Source: Clostridiales bacterium UBA6388
GTDB taxonomy: Bacteria; Bacillota; Clostridia; Oscillospirales; Oscillospiraceae
NCBI GenBank assembly: GCA_002437575.1
Contig: DJQK01000097.1
Coordinates: 1 to 42,697, forward strand
Reading direction: 5' to 3'
Length of the DNA stretch: 42,697 nucleotides
Position 1 is the stretch's first letter; each line of letters begins with the position of its first letter. Both the position numbers and the translations under genes were made by a program. Below, piece after piece: positions 13,277 through 19,801 of the stretch. The notes beneath the pieces were generated by a model that saw only the letters and a program-made list of their open reading frames with translations, was not told the DNA's origin and ran no database searches.

Positions 13277-13315
13277 ACTGAACACCCCTTCGATGTGTCC
13301 AGTATGGGCTTTTTT
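13267..13315. terminator. Bidirectional terminator-like hairpin containing a gene start
   Basis: A 14-bp stem (13267-13280 with 13300-13313, including the A/T flanks) has a 19-nt loop. T-rich tracts flank it on both strands (plus TTTTTT; minus TTTTCTTATTTC). On the minus-strand RNA the AAGGGGTG of the protease gene is in the loop and its ATG is in the 3' arm. It separates the lysis module and HTH gene from the downstream cassette and could be a terminator, an attenuator or a translational switch. Confidence 0.65.
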
Positions 13316-13362
13316 CTGTTTTGATGTGCCTCAGTTGTGCATCATGTTCGCATCACTTTTGC

Positions 13363-13611
13363 TCAGTTTGGGAGACTTCCGGACGCGGCCTTCATCCGCG
13401 CCATGATCTCCGGCAGGCGGCGCTGGACCGTGGCGCGGCCCAAGAATAATTCCGTTGCAACGTCCACCTGCGGAAGCTTATCCACGAAATACAGTTGTGC
13501 GATCTTCTCATTCTCGCGGCCGAGATTGGCCTGATAGATCACAGTCTCCATATCCTTGCGGGTCAGGCGGCCCAGTTCCGGCGGCAGCTTGGCTCTCGCC
13601 TGCGGTGCCAT
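13363..13611 (-). CDS. Small HTH protein, possible late regulator
   Basis: This 82-aa protein starts at ATG 13611 after AAGGAGG 8 nt upstream. The helix-turn-helix lies in IAQLYFVDKLPQVDVATELFLGRATVQRRLPEIMARM, which resembles sigma region 4 or an ArpU/RinA-like phage late regulator. It lies directly after the endolysin gene and just before the cassette. I infer a role in controlling the late or cassette genes. Confidence 0.65.
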   Translation of the reverse strand: MAPQARAKLPPELGRLTRKDMETVIYQANLGRENEKIAQLYFVDKLPQVDVATELFLGRATVQRRLPEIMARMKAASGSLPN

Positions 13612-13624
13612 TGCCTCCGCCTCC

Positions 13625-14323
13625 TTACTTCATCGCCGCAGCCAGCTTTTTCAGCAGGTCGTCGCCGTATTTATAATCAGCAAGATATTTGATCGTGCTG
13701 TCTGCCAGCCCGGCTTTCGCCTTGATGGTTTCTTTGGCTGCCTCGACGGCCTTGTCGGCGGTTTCCGTGTCGTAGTCGATCCACGGGAGCTTCCCGTGCT
13801 TCTCCCATCTGCGGGCGTTGTACCCGCTCTTGGGGCCGATGTTCAGAACGGCGGTGATCTGCGCGCCGTTCTTCCAGGCAGGCGTACACTCGACCGCGAG
13901 GCCGTCGCCGATGTACAGGCCCCAGTGGCCCGGCATCCAGAGGCCCTCACCGGGAATCAGCTTATCCCATCCAGACGCGGAAACGTCCTTGCACTTCGCG
14001 ATCATGCCGTCGGCGGAGACGTCCGGGACGGCGTTGCCTGCGTAGCGCGCGCCGCCGTGGTAGGCAGTTTTATCGCCCTTCCAGCCCCACAGAATGCCCT
14101 TTGTGAGGTTCACACAGTCAAACGCGAAATAGCCCTTTCCGATCAGCGCGCGGAGGGTCGCCTGCTTCGCCGCGCCGTACCAGTCCGGATACTGATTCGC
14201 CTTTTCCGTAATAATGCCGTTCGTCACGGGTGAGCCGAAGCAGCCCCACATGTACACGGTTTTATAGTTTTCCGCGACGTCCACATGCCGCTTGACGAGT
14301 TCGGAGGCTTTCATGATGCTCAT
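13625..14323 (-). CDS. Endolysin, NlpC/P60-type amidase/peptidase
   Basis: This 232-aa protein starts at ATG 14323 with AGGAGG 10 nt upstream; ATG 14314 is an alternative. The catalytic Cys is C70 in AFDCVNLTKG and the His is H133 in PGHWGLYIGDG, the order and spacing typical of NlpC/P60. The C-terminal tail (about 190-232) has a helical repeat-like segment ADSTIKYLADYKYGDDLLKKLAAAM that may bind the wall. It degrades peptidoglycan at the end of the lytic cycle. It has no signal peptide, so it needs one of the adjacent holins. It overlaps the holin-like gene upstream by 4 nt. Confidence 0.85.
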   Translation of the reverse strand: MSIMKASELVKRHVDVAENYKTVYMWGCFGSPVTNGIITEKANQYPDWYGAAKQATLRALIGKGYFAFDCVNLTKGILWGWKGDKTAYHGGARYAGNAVPDVSADGMIAKCKDVSASGWDKLIPGEGLWMPGHWGLYIGDGLAVECTPAWKNGAQITAVLNIGPKSGYNARRWEKHGKLPWIDYDTETADKAVEAAKETIKAKAGLADSTIKYLADYKYGDDLLKKLAAAMK

Positions 14324-14547
14324 TTCTGTGCATCCTCCTGCGGTTTGCTTGCCGCGTCAATGGCGTCCTGCGACTTCTGCGATTGTGTCCCGAAGTAGAA
14401 AGTAATGACCGTCAGGAAGATCGTGAGGAAGTCCTTGCCGGTAATATCGCCGCGCAGGGCGAGGACAGCGAAGATGATCGTCAGGCCGAGCGTGACGATG
14501 GACTTGACGCTCAGCAGATTTCCGAGGCGCTTGATGATGTTTTCCAT
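14320..14547 (-). CDS. Holin-like small membrane protein
   Basis: This 75-aa protein starts at ATG 14547 after GGAGG. It has two hydrophobic segments (IVTLGLTIIFAVLAL at about 17-31 and FLTIFLTVITFYFG at about 40-53) and a charged C-terminal tail, the usual holin layout. Position immediately before the endolysin supports the call. Two other small membrane proteins nearby (14835-15074, 15071-15421) are competing holin candidates. Confidence 0.7.
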   Translation of the reverse strand: MENIIKRLGNLLSVKSIVTLGLTIIFAVLALRGDITGKDFLTIFLTVITFYFGTQSQKSQDAIDAASKPQEDAQK

Positions 14548-14549
14548 GA

Positions 14550-14819
14550 TTATTCCTCCACTTTGATTGCGCGGTTCTCAAACTTCTTGTAAGCATCGAG
14601 ATAGATTTCCTGCTTGTCGCCGTTGAGCGTCAGTTCATAGTACATCCCGTCAAGCAGCGTCGTGGACGCAAGTGCTTTCCAGTTCTGGAGCGTCTTGCAG
14701 TACCATACGACATAGACGTCATCAGCCGTGATCTGTTTGCCGTCGCTCTTGTCGAGATGCTCGTTGGTGTAATCTGCAACCAGATTTTTCACCAGTTCAA
14801 AGAATTTCTTTTCGTTCAT
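14550..14819 (-). CDS. DUF6275-like small phage protein
   Basis: This 89-aa protein starts at ATG 14819 with AAGGGG. ADDVYVVWYCKTLQNWKALASTTLLDGMYYELTLNGDKQEIYLDAYKKFEN is a compact alpha/beta protein I recognise as a frequent companion of holins in Firmicutes phages (DUF6275-like, from memory). It has no membrane segment. Its role in lysis or late morphogenesis is unknown. Confidence 0.7.
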   Translation of the reverse strand: MNEKKFFELVKNLVADYTNEHLDKSDGKQITADDVYVVWYCKTLQNWKALASTTLLDGMYYELTLNGDKQEIYLDAYKKFENRAIKVEE

Positions 14820-14834
14820 AAGTAACCCCTTTTG

Positions 14835-15074
14835 TTATTCAACCGGATCGTTTTTCTTTGCAAATACGCGCTTGAAGGCCAGCAGCAGGAGTTCCCCGCC
14901 GAAGGCCGCTGCGGCGAAGGTGAGCACGGCGGACAGATCGATATCGAGCGAAAACAGCACGGCGACCGTCTCCAGCGCGACGGCCCAGATCAGCGTCAGC
15001 GTCAGGGCCTTGATGCAGTAAACGACGATCGTGCGCGACATTTCGCCCTTCGTCCATTTGCTTTTCCCGCTCAT
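14835..15074 (-). CDS. Small membrane protein of the lysis module
   Basis: This 79-aa protein starts at ATG 15074, overlapping the upstream stop as ATGA. Two transmembrane helices are predicted (about 15-35 and 42-62), with a lysine-rich C-terminus (KRVFAKKND). It is a second holin or antiholin candidate. Confidence 0.65.
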   Translation of the reverse strand: MSGKSKWTKGEMSRTIVVYCIKALTLTLIWAVALETVAVLFSLDIDLSAVLTFAAAAFGGELLLLAFKRVFAKKNDPVE

Positions 15075-15421
15075 TCCTCCGGCTTCGCCCCCTTCCCGCA
15101 CTGCGCCTCCAGCTGGTGCAGGAATTTTTTCACGTCGCCGTTCCCGCCCATCTTTTTATACTTCTCTCCGGCGATCAGACGCTCGGCCATTGGCATTTCC
15201 TCTGACATGATGGTCAGCCGGAGGATCGCCAGATACTGCTCGTCCTGATGCGTCTGCATCTTGTCGAGCTTTTTGTCGATCTCTGCAAGGTGCGCCTCCT
15301 GCGTCGTGGCCTTGCCGCGCTTTTTCTGTATCGCGCCGACGACGGCGTTGACAACCGCCGTCAGCGCGGACGAGCCGAGCACGGCGCAGACAAGCGTGAC
15401 GATGATGGTCTTAGTGTCCAT
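15071..15421 (-). CDS. Holin-associated membrane coiled-coil protein
   Basis: This 116-aa protein starts at ATG 15421 with GAAAGG. An N-terminal membrane segment (IIVTLVCAVLGSSALTAVVNAVV, about 6-28) is followed by a helical region with heptads (AHLAEIDKKLDKMQTHQDEQYLAILRLTIMSEEM). This layout recurs in small proteins of Firmicutes lysis modules. It may anchor or regulate the holin, but this is context-based. Confidence 0.6.
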   Translation of the reverse strand: MDTKTIIVTLVCAVLGSSALTAVVNAVVGAIQKKRGKATTQEAHLAEIDKKLDKMQTHQDEQYLAILRLTIMSEEMPMAERLIAGEKYKKMGGNGDVKKFLHQLEAQCGKGAKPEE

Positions 15422-15452
15422 TTTTCTGTACCTTTCTCTTTTATTTGCCGGG

Positions 15453-15887
15453 CTAATCGTCCGCCATTTTGATATAGGTGGTGGTATCGCTGGAATAGCT
15501 GATCGTCGGCAGCGTCGTGCCGCCGAGGGCCGCGTAGAGGGCCGGGTAGGTTGTCCGCGAGAAGGTCGAGCCGTCGCAGGCGTGCCACGGGGCAGAGAGT
15601 ACGCGGACAGTTGTGAGGGTATCACCGACGTGATAGTTCGGCTCTGCCAGCTTCGCAAGCGCCTCGTTCACCATCGGGTCTGACGGCGCGTCTCCGGCAC
15701 GCCAGATCTCCGCAGCGGTCTGCGCGGTCAGCAGATTTTCTGCCGTGAGCGGTGTCCCTGCCTCCAGCGGTTCATCCTCTGGGCGAATCCATTCTTCTCT
15801 GGTCGCAGTCACACCCATGGAAACTCTGGTTACCGAATACTGCACCGCGCCGTTTTGCAGGACTTTAGTCGGCTTTCTATCCTTCAC
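15453..15887 (-). CDS. Small tail-fibre/collar protein, paralogue of the next gene
   Basis: This 144-aa protein starts at GTG 15887, 7 nt after GGAGGA. Its N-terminus MKDRKPTKVLQNGAVQYSV and the later W-x2-CDG and YPALYAAL segments match the start of the protein encoded at 15891-17441. The CDG/YPxL pattern is that of phage tail collar domains. It ends in a short beta segment. It probably forms a minor receptor-binding or fibre tip subunit. The two genes look like a duplication in which this copy lost the propeller part. Confidence 0.7.
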   Translation of the reverse strand: MKDRKPTKVLQNGAVQYSVTRVSMGVTATREEWIRPEDEPLEAGTPLTAENLLTAQTAAEIWRAGDAPSDPMVNEALAKLAEPNYHVGDTLTTVRVLSAPWHACDGSTFSRTTYPALYAALGGTTLPTISYSSDTTTYIKMADD

Positions 15888-15890
15888 AGG

Positions 15891-17441
15891 CTATTCCTCC
15901 AGAGCCTTGATGTAGGCTTTGCTGCGGGCGTCTGTGGTGATGTTCGGGATTTTCTTGTTGTCATACGCAAAGTTGTGCATGATATCCTTTACCACCGCTC
16001 CGTTGGACGAGCATGGAATCCTTACGATCGTCCCGGCGGCTGCGGGTTGATTCCCCGCCGCTGCGCTGAGCGTCGCGGTGTAATCCCAACCCTGCGTTAT
16101 GTCCTCGGATATGTACAAATTCGTACCTTTCACTGCCACAATCTGCCCGTTGCAATTTTCTGCATACTCCGGTTCAGCTGCGTTACTTGTAATCTGCTCA
16201 TCTGCCAGTGTTTTCACGCCGGTTATTTTGTGTATGCACCTCTCCAGCCCGTAGGTCCCTTCACAAGGCCCCCAGAAAAGCACGTCCGCGCCAATTTCAA
16301 AAAAACCATCGTAGTATATCTGTTCGTCGTTTCGGTGTAAGTTTGTGTTATAGAGCGTTTTTGCCTTTGCGATCACACCGTCCGGGTAGTAATATCCATA
16401 TGCGCAGAAATACCCCGTGTCGCCATACTCCGGAATTTTTACAAACTGCATGGGAAGATTGTCTGTCCTCCTGATATGTACATACAGCGTTTTGATGTCG
16501 CTCGCCCATGTGTTCGGAGCCATTCCCCACCACTGCGAATCAGCTGAAGTGCCTGCTGCTGGGCTTGTTTTGCTTGTTAGCTGCGTTGTATACCTGAATC
16601 CGACCTGCGTCCCTCCGCTTTCGTCTGCGTATTGCCCACAAACAAAAAAGTTTTTTCCGTCGAAATATATGTCATGCACGCCATCCGTAAACGATTCCGT
16701 TGTGTCGCACGGCTCTGGCGTATCCGCCCTAAACCCGCCGAACAAAGTGTCGGCAAAAAGGATCGCCCAGCCATAATGTGCTCCCGTTCCCGTCGTGTAC
16801 GCAATGAGTGCGCTACATACAAACAGCCCGTTGTAATAGTGGATTTTATAGCATTCCACAACGCGTGAGGAAAGAACTGTTGCTCCAACCCAGAGATTCT
16901 GTGGCATTGCCCATTCCGTCCATGTCTCTCCATCGTCTGATACCAGAATGTGCGCGGATGTTGCGTCCCGGTATGTGCGGAACCAGTGTCCGTTTTCGTA
17001 GGAAAGCGCGTCGCCGCCCGCTCCGATGTTTGTTGATACAGTCTTTTCCGTCCAGATTGCCGGGCTGTCCGGTGTCCGAAGCACAGCGCAGAGCGACGGA
17101 TACTGTTCCTGCGACACAGTGCGCCCGTCACACGGAAGCCACGCGCTGGACAGGTCTGTGCGGGCGGTGATGGCAATGTCGCCGACTTCGGATGTGCCTT
17201 TTGCAAGCTTGAAAAGAGCATCATTCACCGTTGGGTCTTCCGGCCGCGTGGCTGCGCCGGGCCAGATCTTTGCGGCGGTGGCGTCGGAGAGCAGATTGGC
17301 TTTATTGAGCGGCGTGCCCTCTTCGGTGGGCGCGTCGTCGCGCTTGAGGTATTCGTAGTGATTCAGGGTTCCGTCGGCGTTATAAAAGCCGTACCGGATT
17401 GCGCCGTTAGATAAAACATGTGTCGGCTGCCTATCTTTCAT
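15891..17441 (-). CDS. Receptor-binding tail fibre with collar and propeller-like domains
   Basis: This 516-aa protein starts at ATG 17441, 9 nt after AGGAGG. Residues 1-125 form the shared N-terminal/collar region (KDRQPTHVLSNGA; AWLPCDGRTVSQEQYPSLCAVL). The remainder is beta-rich with an Asp-box-like motif (VSDDGETWTEW, about 165) and a second degenerate copy (ISEDITQGWDY), as in sialidase-type beta-propellers. It ends with a helix (ARSKAYIKALEE). It is expected at the distal tail, binding a host surface sugar. Enzymatic activity cannot be claimed. Confidence 0.75.
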   Translation of the reverse strand: MKDRQPTHVLSNGAIRYGFYNADGTLNHYEYLKRDDAPTEEGTPLNKANLLSDATAAKIWPGAATRPEDPTVNDALFKLAKGTSEVGDIAITARTDLSSAWLPCDGRTVSQEQYPSLCAVLRTPDSPAIWTEKTVSTNIGAGGDALSYENGHWFRTYRDATSAHILVSDDGETWTEWAMPQNLWVGATVLSSRVVECYKIHYYNGLFVCSALIAYTTGTGAHYGWAILFADTLFGGFRADTPEPCDTTESFTDGVHDIYFDGKNFFVCGQYADESGGTQVGFRYTTQLTSKTSPAAGTSADSQWWGMAPNTWASDIKTLYVHIRRTDNLPMQFVKIPEYGDTGYFCAYGYYYPDGVIAKAKTLYNTNLHRNDEQIYYDGFFEIGADVLFWGPCEGTYGLERCIHKITGVKTLADEQITSNAAEPEYAENCNGQIVAVKGTNLYISEDITQGWDYTATLSAAAGNQPAAAGTIVRIPCSSNGAVVKDIMHNFAYDNKKIPNITTDARSKAYIKALEE

Positions 17442-17929
17442 GTAAGTAATCCTCCTGCGGCGCACTCCGCCGCGCCGGTGTAGCGAAAAGATTTTGCAAC
17501 GTTGACGATTAAGCCCTCGCAGATCGTCAGGATTCGCTCGATGTCGTTTGCGCCGGCGTAGGTCATGCGGTTCAGCTGCGGCGCGTCCGGCGTTCCGGCA
17601 GGATACACGAGCGCGTCGCGGATATCCTGTATCTGCTGCCGGTACGTTTCGGCCTGTGAAGCCGTTGCAATGTCCGTGACGGCCCAATCGGTTTTTGCCG
17701 TCCACGTTATGCTCTTCCCGCAGATTGGCCCAAGGCGGCCCGCCAGATAGTTCAGGGCCGTTCCTACGCGGTTCAGGTCGGCTGCGTTGTACGCGCCCTT
17801 CATCCCCGCAATCCATTCCGCCCGCTCATCTGCCGTCATTCCCGCAAACCCCTTCGAGGCCAATTCATTCACCCGCTCGGCATCCGCCTGCGTCCGGTCG
17901 GTGATGAGGGTATCGATGATTGTGCTCAT
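17438..17929 (-). CDS. Tail-module structural protein of common Clostridia-phage type
   Basis: This 163-aa protein starts at ATG 17929, 9 nt after GGAAGGAGGT. The N-terminal part DTLITDRTQADAERVNELASKGFAGMTADERAEWIAGMKGAYNAADLNRVG is a pattern I know from tail/baseplate modules. The C-terminal half is helical. It contains one of three exact copies of a 16-bp DNA motif (17493-17508). Because a minus-strand terminator lies just upstream, this gene needs read-through or its own promoter. Confidence 0.7.
   Translation of the reverse strand: MSTIIDTLITDRTQADAERVNELASKGFAGMTADERAEWIAGMKGAYNAADLNRVGTALNYLAGRLGPICGKSITWTAKTDWAVTDIATASQAETYRQQIQDIRDALVYPAGTPDAPQLNRMTYAGANDIERILTICEGLIVNVAKSFRYTGAAECAAGGLLT
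17493..17508. repeat. 16-bp dispersed motif, copy 1
   Basis: TTTGCAACGTTGACGA, exact. The core CAACGTTG is palindromic. Here the minus-strand reading encodes IVNVAK; the other copies are read in a different frame. See copies at 33517-33532 and 42135-42150. Confidence 0.75.
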
Positions 17930-17986
17930 GCGTTATGTACCTCCTTCCGAAATTTTCTTCCACCCTTGCGGAACGGGACAGGGTGT

Positions 17987-18027
17987 AAAAAAGCCGTCCC
18001 GCTGCTTGACATTTGACAGCGGGACGG
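17987..18027 (-). terminator. Minus-strand terminator upstream of the 17438-17929 gene
   Basis: An 11-bp stem (17994-18004 with 18017-18027) is followed, reading leftward, by GCTTTTTT (T-run 17992-17987). It stops leftward transcripts from the tail genes or the toxin-like gene. The -35 and spacer of a plus-strand promoter lie in its loop and arm. Confidence 0.7.
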
Positions 18028-18033
18028 TATAAT
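18006..18033 (+). promoter_or_regulatory. Consensus plus-strand promoter of the antisense RNA
   Basis: TTGACA (18006-18011), a 16-nt spacer and TATAAT (18028-18033) match both promoter boxes perfectly. It reads against the tail operon and toward no plus-strand protein gene. The next feature on that strand is a terminator at 18327-18350, so the product should be a short RNA. Confidence 0.75.
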
Positions 18034-18079
18034 GGAGATATAAGGACGCTGCTGCGGCGGTCAGCCCTTAACGATCAAC

Positions 18080-18128
18080 AAAAAAACGCTCTTATTGACC
18101 GCTTGGGTACCAGCCGAGCGGTCAATAA
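18080..18128 (-). terminator. Terminator of the toxin-like mRNA
   Basis: A 12-bp stem (18092-18103 with 18117-18128, 13-nt loop) overlaps the stop codon of the 31-aa gene. Seven T (18086-18080) come 5 nt beyond the stem, reading leftward. The long stem also resembles the 3' stabilising hairpins of type I toxin mRNAs. Confidence 0.6.
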
Positions 18129-18217
18129 ACTTTCAGGGAAAAAAGCAGCATGATAAGTATTACCATTGCGACTTGCAGCAGGAACCGAAGGGCTTTCGCC
18201 CATGGTCTGCGCCCCAT
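18122..18217 (-). CDS. 31-aa hydrophobic peptide, type I toxin-like
   Basis: It starts at ATG 18217, 8 nt after the strong site AAAGGGGGTGAT; an ATG at 18223 is too close. The peptide has a basic N-terminus (MGRRPWAKALRF), one transmembrane helix (LLQVAMVILIMLLFSL) and the end KVY, the size and layout of membrane-acting type I toxins. A promoter lies at 18293-18321 (minus), a terminator overlaps its stop, and an opposing promoter drives an antisense RNA. It is not similar by eye to Fst, TxpA or BsrG, so it would be a new family. Toxicity is an inference. Confidence 0.55.
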   Translation of the reverse strand: MGRRPWAKALRFLLQVAMVILIMLLFSLKVY

Positions 18218-18292
18218 CAGCATCACCCCCTTTACAGGGACGTGACTGACCGCCGTATGCAGCAGCGCCCGCCCCACGAATGGGGCGTATCC

Positions 18293-18321
18293 ATCTTATC
18301 ACACGCTGCAAATTTTGTCTA
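18293..18321 (-). promoter_or_regulatory. Promoter of the toxin-like gene
   Basis: On the minus strand, TAGACA (18321-18316), a 17-nt spacer and TAAGAT (18298-18293) form the promoter. The mRNA would start near 18286 and carry a leader of about 70 nt with a GCCCC/GGGGC hairpin around 18268-18287. Confidence 0.5.
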
Positions 18322-18326
18322 TCTCC

Positions 18327-18350
18327 GCCGCCCGGAATGGCGGCTTTTTT
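18327..18350 (+). terminator. Plus-strand terminator ending the antisense RNA
   Basis: GCCGCC-CGGAAT-GGCGGC (18327-18344) is followed by TTTTTT (18345-18350). There is no T-run in the other direction. It sits just beyond the toxin-like gene's promoter. Confidence 0.7.
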
Positions 18351-18606
18351 ATGTATCGATTTTCTTCCACCCGTCAGGGTTGACGGATGGCGGCCAGACG
18401 TTGGCTTCCAGCAGGGATTCATATAGTTCATCCTGCCACCAGCCTTTTTCGCCTTTTGCAAAGGCGGCTCCGGCGGTGATGGTTTCCGGGATGATGCGGT
18501 AGCCCTGTTTATATTGGATGTCCTCCCAGAGTGCCGGGGCGGCGTCCGGGGTGTTCTGCGGAGTTTGTCTGGGCGGATGATGTTTATACCAGCAGATAAT
18601 GTACTT
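18349..18606 (-). pseudogene. Out-of-frame C-terminal domain of the tail protein (carbohydrate-binding-like)
   Basis: An 85-codon open frame has no start codon or ribosome binding site, one base (+1) out of frame with the end of the 18584-19228 gene. It reads ICWYKHHPPRQ..., then LWEDIQYKQGYRIIPETITAG, FAKGEKGWWQDELYESLLEANVW and PDGWKKIDT, a Trp-rich C-terminal module typical of Firmicutes phage tail proteins. I infer that the ancestral gene ran through to 18349 and a single-base change, or an unrecognised frameshift signal, now separates it. Confidence 0.65.
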
Positions 18607-19228
18607 CTATTACTGCTTCGCTGGCTGTTACATCACTCGTTCCTCCATCCATTTCCGTGATTATCCGCCAGCTGTTCTCGATTACGGGCCCAGACCACAA
18701 GGAGACAGAATCAAGGGATATCGTATCGTAGCCAAAAGCACTTGTCTGCCCATTGAATGGGACATACAAGATTGCCGTTGCTCCATTCTCGCCTTTGATT
18801 GCGATCCATGCCCCGACATATGTCCGGCCCGTTTCGACGTATAGCCCCGTTGCACCGGTTGGGAGTGATACCTGCGTTCCCTTTGACACGATTTCGGTAT
18901 AAAGTTCGTTCGGGTTTAACGTTATGCCTCCGCCGCCGGACGTGGGGACGTTGACGACCGCGGTCGCCTTGCTCAACGTCTTCCCGGCGTCCGGGGTGAT
19001 CTCTACGGTGCCGTTAGCGGTGATGGTCACGGTTTTCTCCTGCTCTTCCTTGGCGCTGCCGGAGGTGATTGCCTGGATTGCAGAGACAAAACCAGCCGGA
19101 TAGACCAGCGGGGCGGATGTGCCGCCCTTTGCTCGAATGGCTTTGGCAACTTCTTTAAGGTCGGTTGAATTTGTCAGATACTCATGTACAGCTGTAGTTT
19201 CACCAAAATGCGGAGATACACTCGCCAT
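18584..19228 (-). CDS. Tail/baseplate protein, probably truncated by a frameshift
   Basis: This 214-aa protein starts at ATG 19228 after GGGGTGAG, sharing a base with the upstream stop. The N-terminus has YLTNSTDLKEVAKAIRAKGGTSAPLVYPAGFVSAIQAI, a motif widespread in phage tail proteins. A Gly-rich linker and a beta-rich domain follow (about 110-214). It stops at 18584, but the +1 frame continues with a Trp-rich C-terminal module to 18349. The full-length version would be about 295-300 aa. Confidence 0.75.
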   Translation of the reverse strand: MASVSPHFGETTAVHEYLTNSTDLKEVAKAIRAKGGTSAPLVYPAGFVSAIQAITSGSAKEEQEKTVTITANGTVEITPDAGKTLSKATAVVNVPTSGGGGITLNPNELYTEIVSKGTQVSLPTGATGLYVETGRTYVGAWIAIKGENGATAILYVPFNGQTSAFGYDTISLDSVSLWSGPVIENSWRIITEMDGGTSDVTASEAVIEVHYLLV

Positions 19229-19419
19229 TAGAAACTCACCCCACTTGCATTATCAATTTCGGTAGCAGCCCACGCACCATCAACAACCCGCAGAAATTTG
19301 CCGTTGTCGGAGGCGGTGACGGCAGGAAGTTCCTTTTTGCCCCACGCGTCTTTATTCTCGCGCACCTCGCCGATGGCTTCGTCGATCTGCGCGCCGGTAT
19401 ACTGGCTGTTGTACGCCAT
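19228..19419 (-). CDS. Small tail-module protein (63 aa)
   Basis: It starts at ATG 19419 with AAGGAG 8 nt upstream. YNSQYTGAQIDEAIGEVRENKDAWGKKELPAVTASDNGKFLRVVDGAWAATEI is a compact pattern (YTGxQIDxAI...DNGKFLRVVxGxW) that recurs next to fibre genes in Firmicutes phages. It is probably a structural linker or adaptor. Confidence 0.75.
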   Translation of the reverse strand: MAYNSQYTGAQIDEAIGEVRENKDAWGKKELPAVTASDNGKFLRVVDGAWAATEIDNASGVSF

Positions 19420-19423
19420 GCGA

Positions 19424-19801
19424 TCACTCCTTCATGCACAGAAAATCCTCGCCGTCGGCCGTTTTCATGGTCTGCGGCTGCCCAAGCGGGATAAATCCGT
19501 AGTTATCGTTCCAGCTGCCGTCCGCGCCCTGCGCGAACAGCGAAATGCGGTATTCCCCATCTCCGGACAGCAGGAAATCGTCGTAGACCTCAAAGGTGCG
19601 CTGCGTCCCCGCCGGGGTCTGGGAAAATGACGCGATAAGCGCCCCTTTCCCGCGGCCCCAATCCTCGCCGGATTTCGTCGCACGGCACTCAAAGGCCGTG
19701 CAGGCGATATCCGACGAGAATGTGACGGTGATGGAGTCGTACCCGGTCACTGCCGAGATCCTGTTGCCGGTGATGGAGAACGTCAGTTCCGGCGCGGCCA
19801 T
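19424..19801 (-). CDS. Beta-rich tail protein
   Basis: This 125-aa protein starts at ATG 19801, overlapping the previous stop by one base (TAATG). It is an Ig-like all-beta protein (LTFSITGNRISAVTGYDSITVTFSSDIACTAFECRAT...TFEVYDDFLLSGDGEYRISLFAQ). It is probably a baseplate or fibre accessory subunit stacked with the Ig-like protein encoded next to it. Confidence 0.7.
   Translation of the reverse strand: MAAPELTFSITGNRISAVTGYDSITVTFSSDIACTAFECRATKSGEDWGRGKGALIASFSQTPAGTQRTFEVYDDFLLSGDGEYRISLFAQGADGSWNDNYGFIPLGQPQTMKTADGEDFLCMKE

Larger units (their letters stand above)
18040..18350 (+). ncRNA. Candidate antisense antitoxin RNA (about 310 nt)
   Basis: The boundaries are the predicted start about 7 nt after TATAAT and the intrinsic terminator at 18327-18350. 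The RNA would be fully complementary to the 31-aa peptide gene (18122-18217), its ribosome binding site, and its leader. No plus-strand open frame with a ribosome binding site lies inside. Such overlap is the arrangement of type I antitoxins in Firmicutes prophages (RatA/TxpA, SR4/BsrG). Existence and ends are inferred. Confidence 0.5.

Noticed and set aside
13556..14233. Plus-strand 225-codon frame opposite the endolysin
   Set aside because: It has no ribosome binding site and is fully antisense to a clear NlpC/P60 gene.
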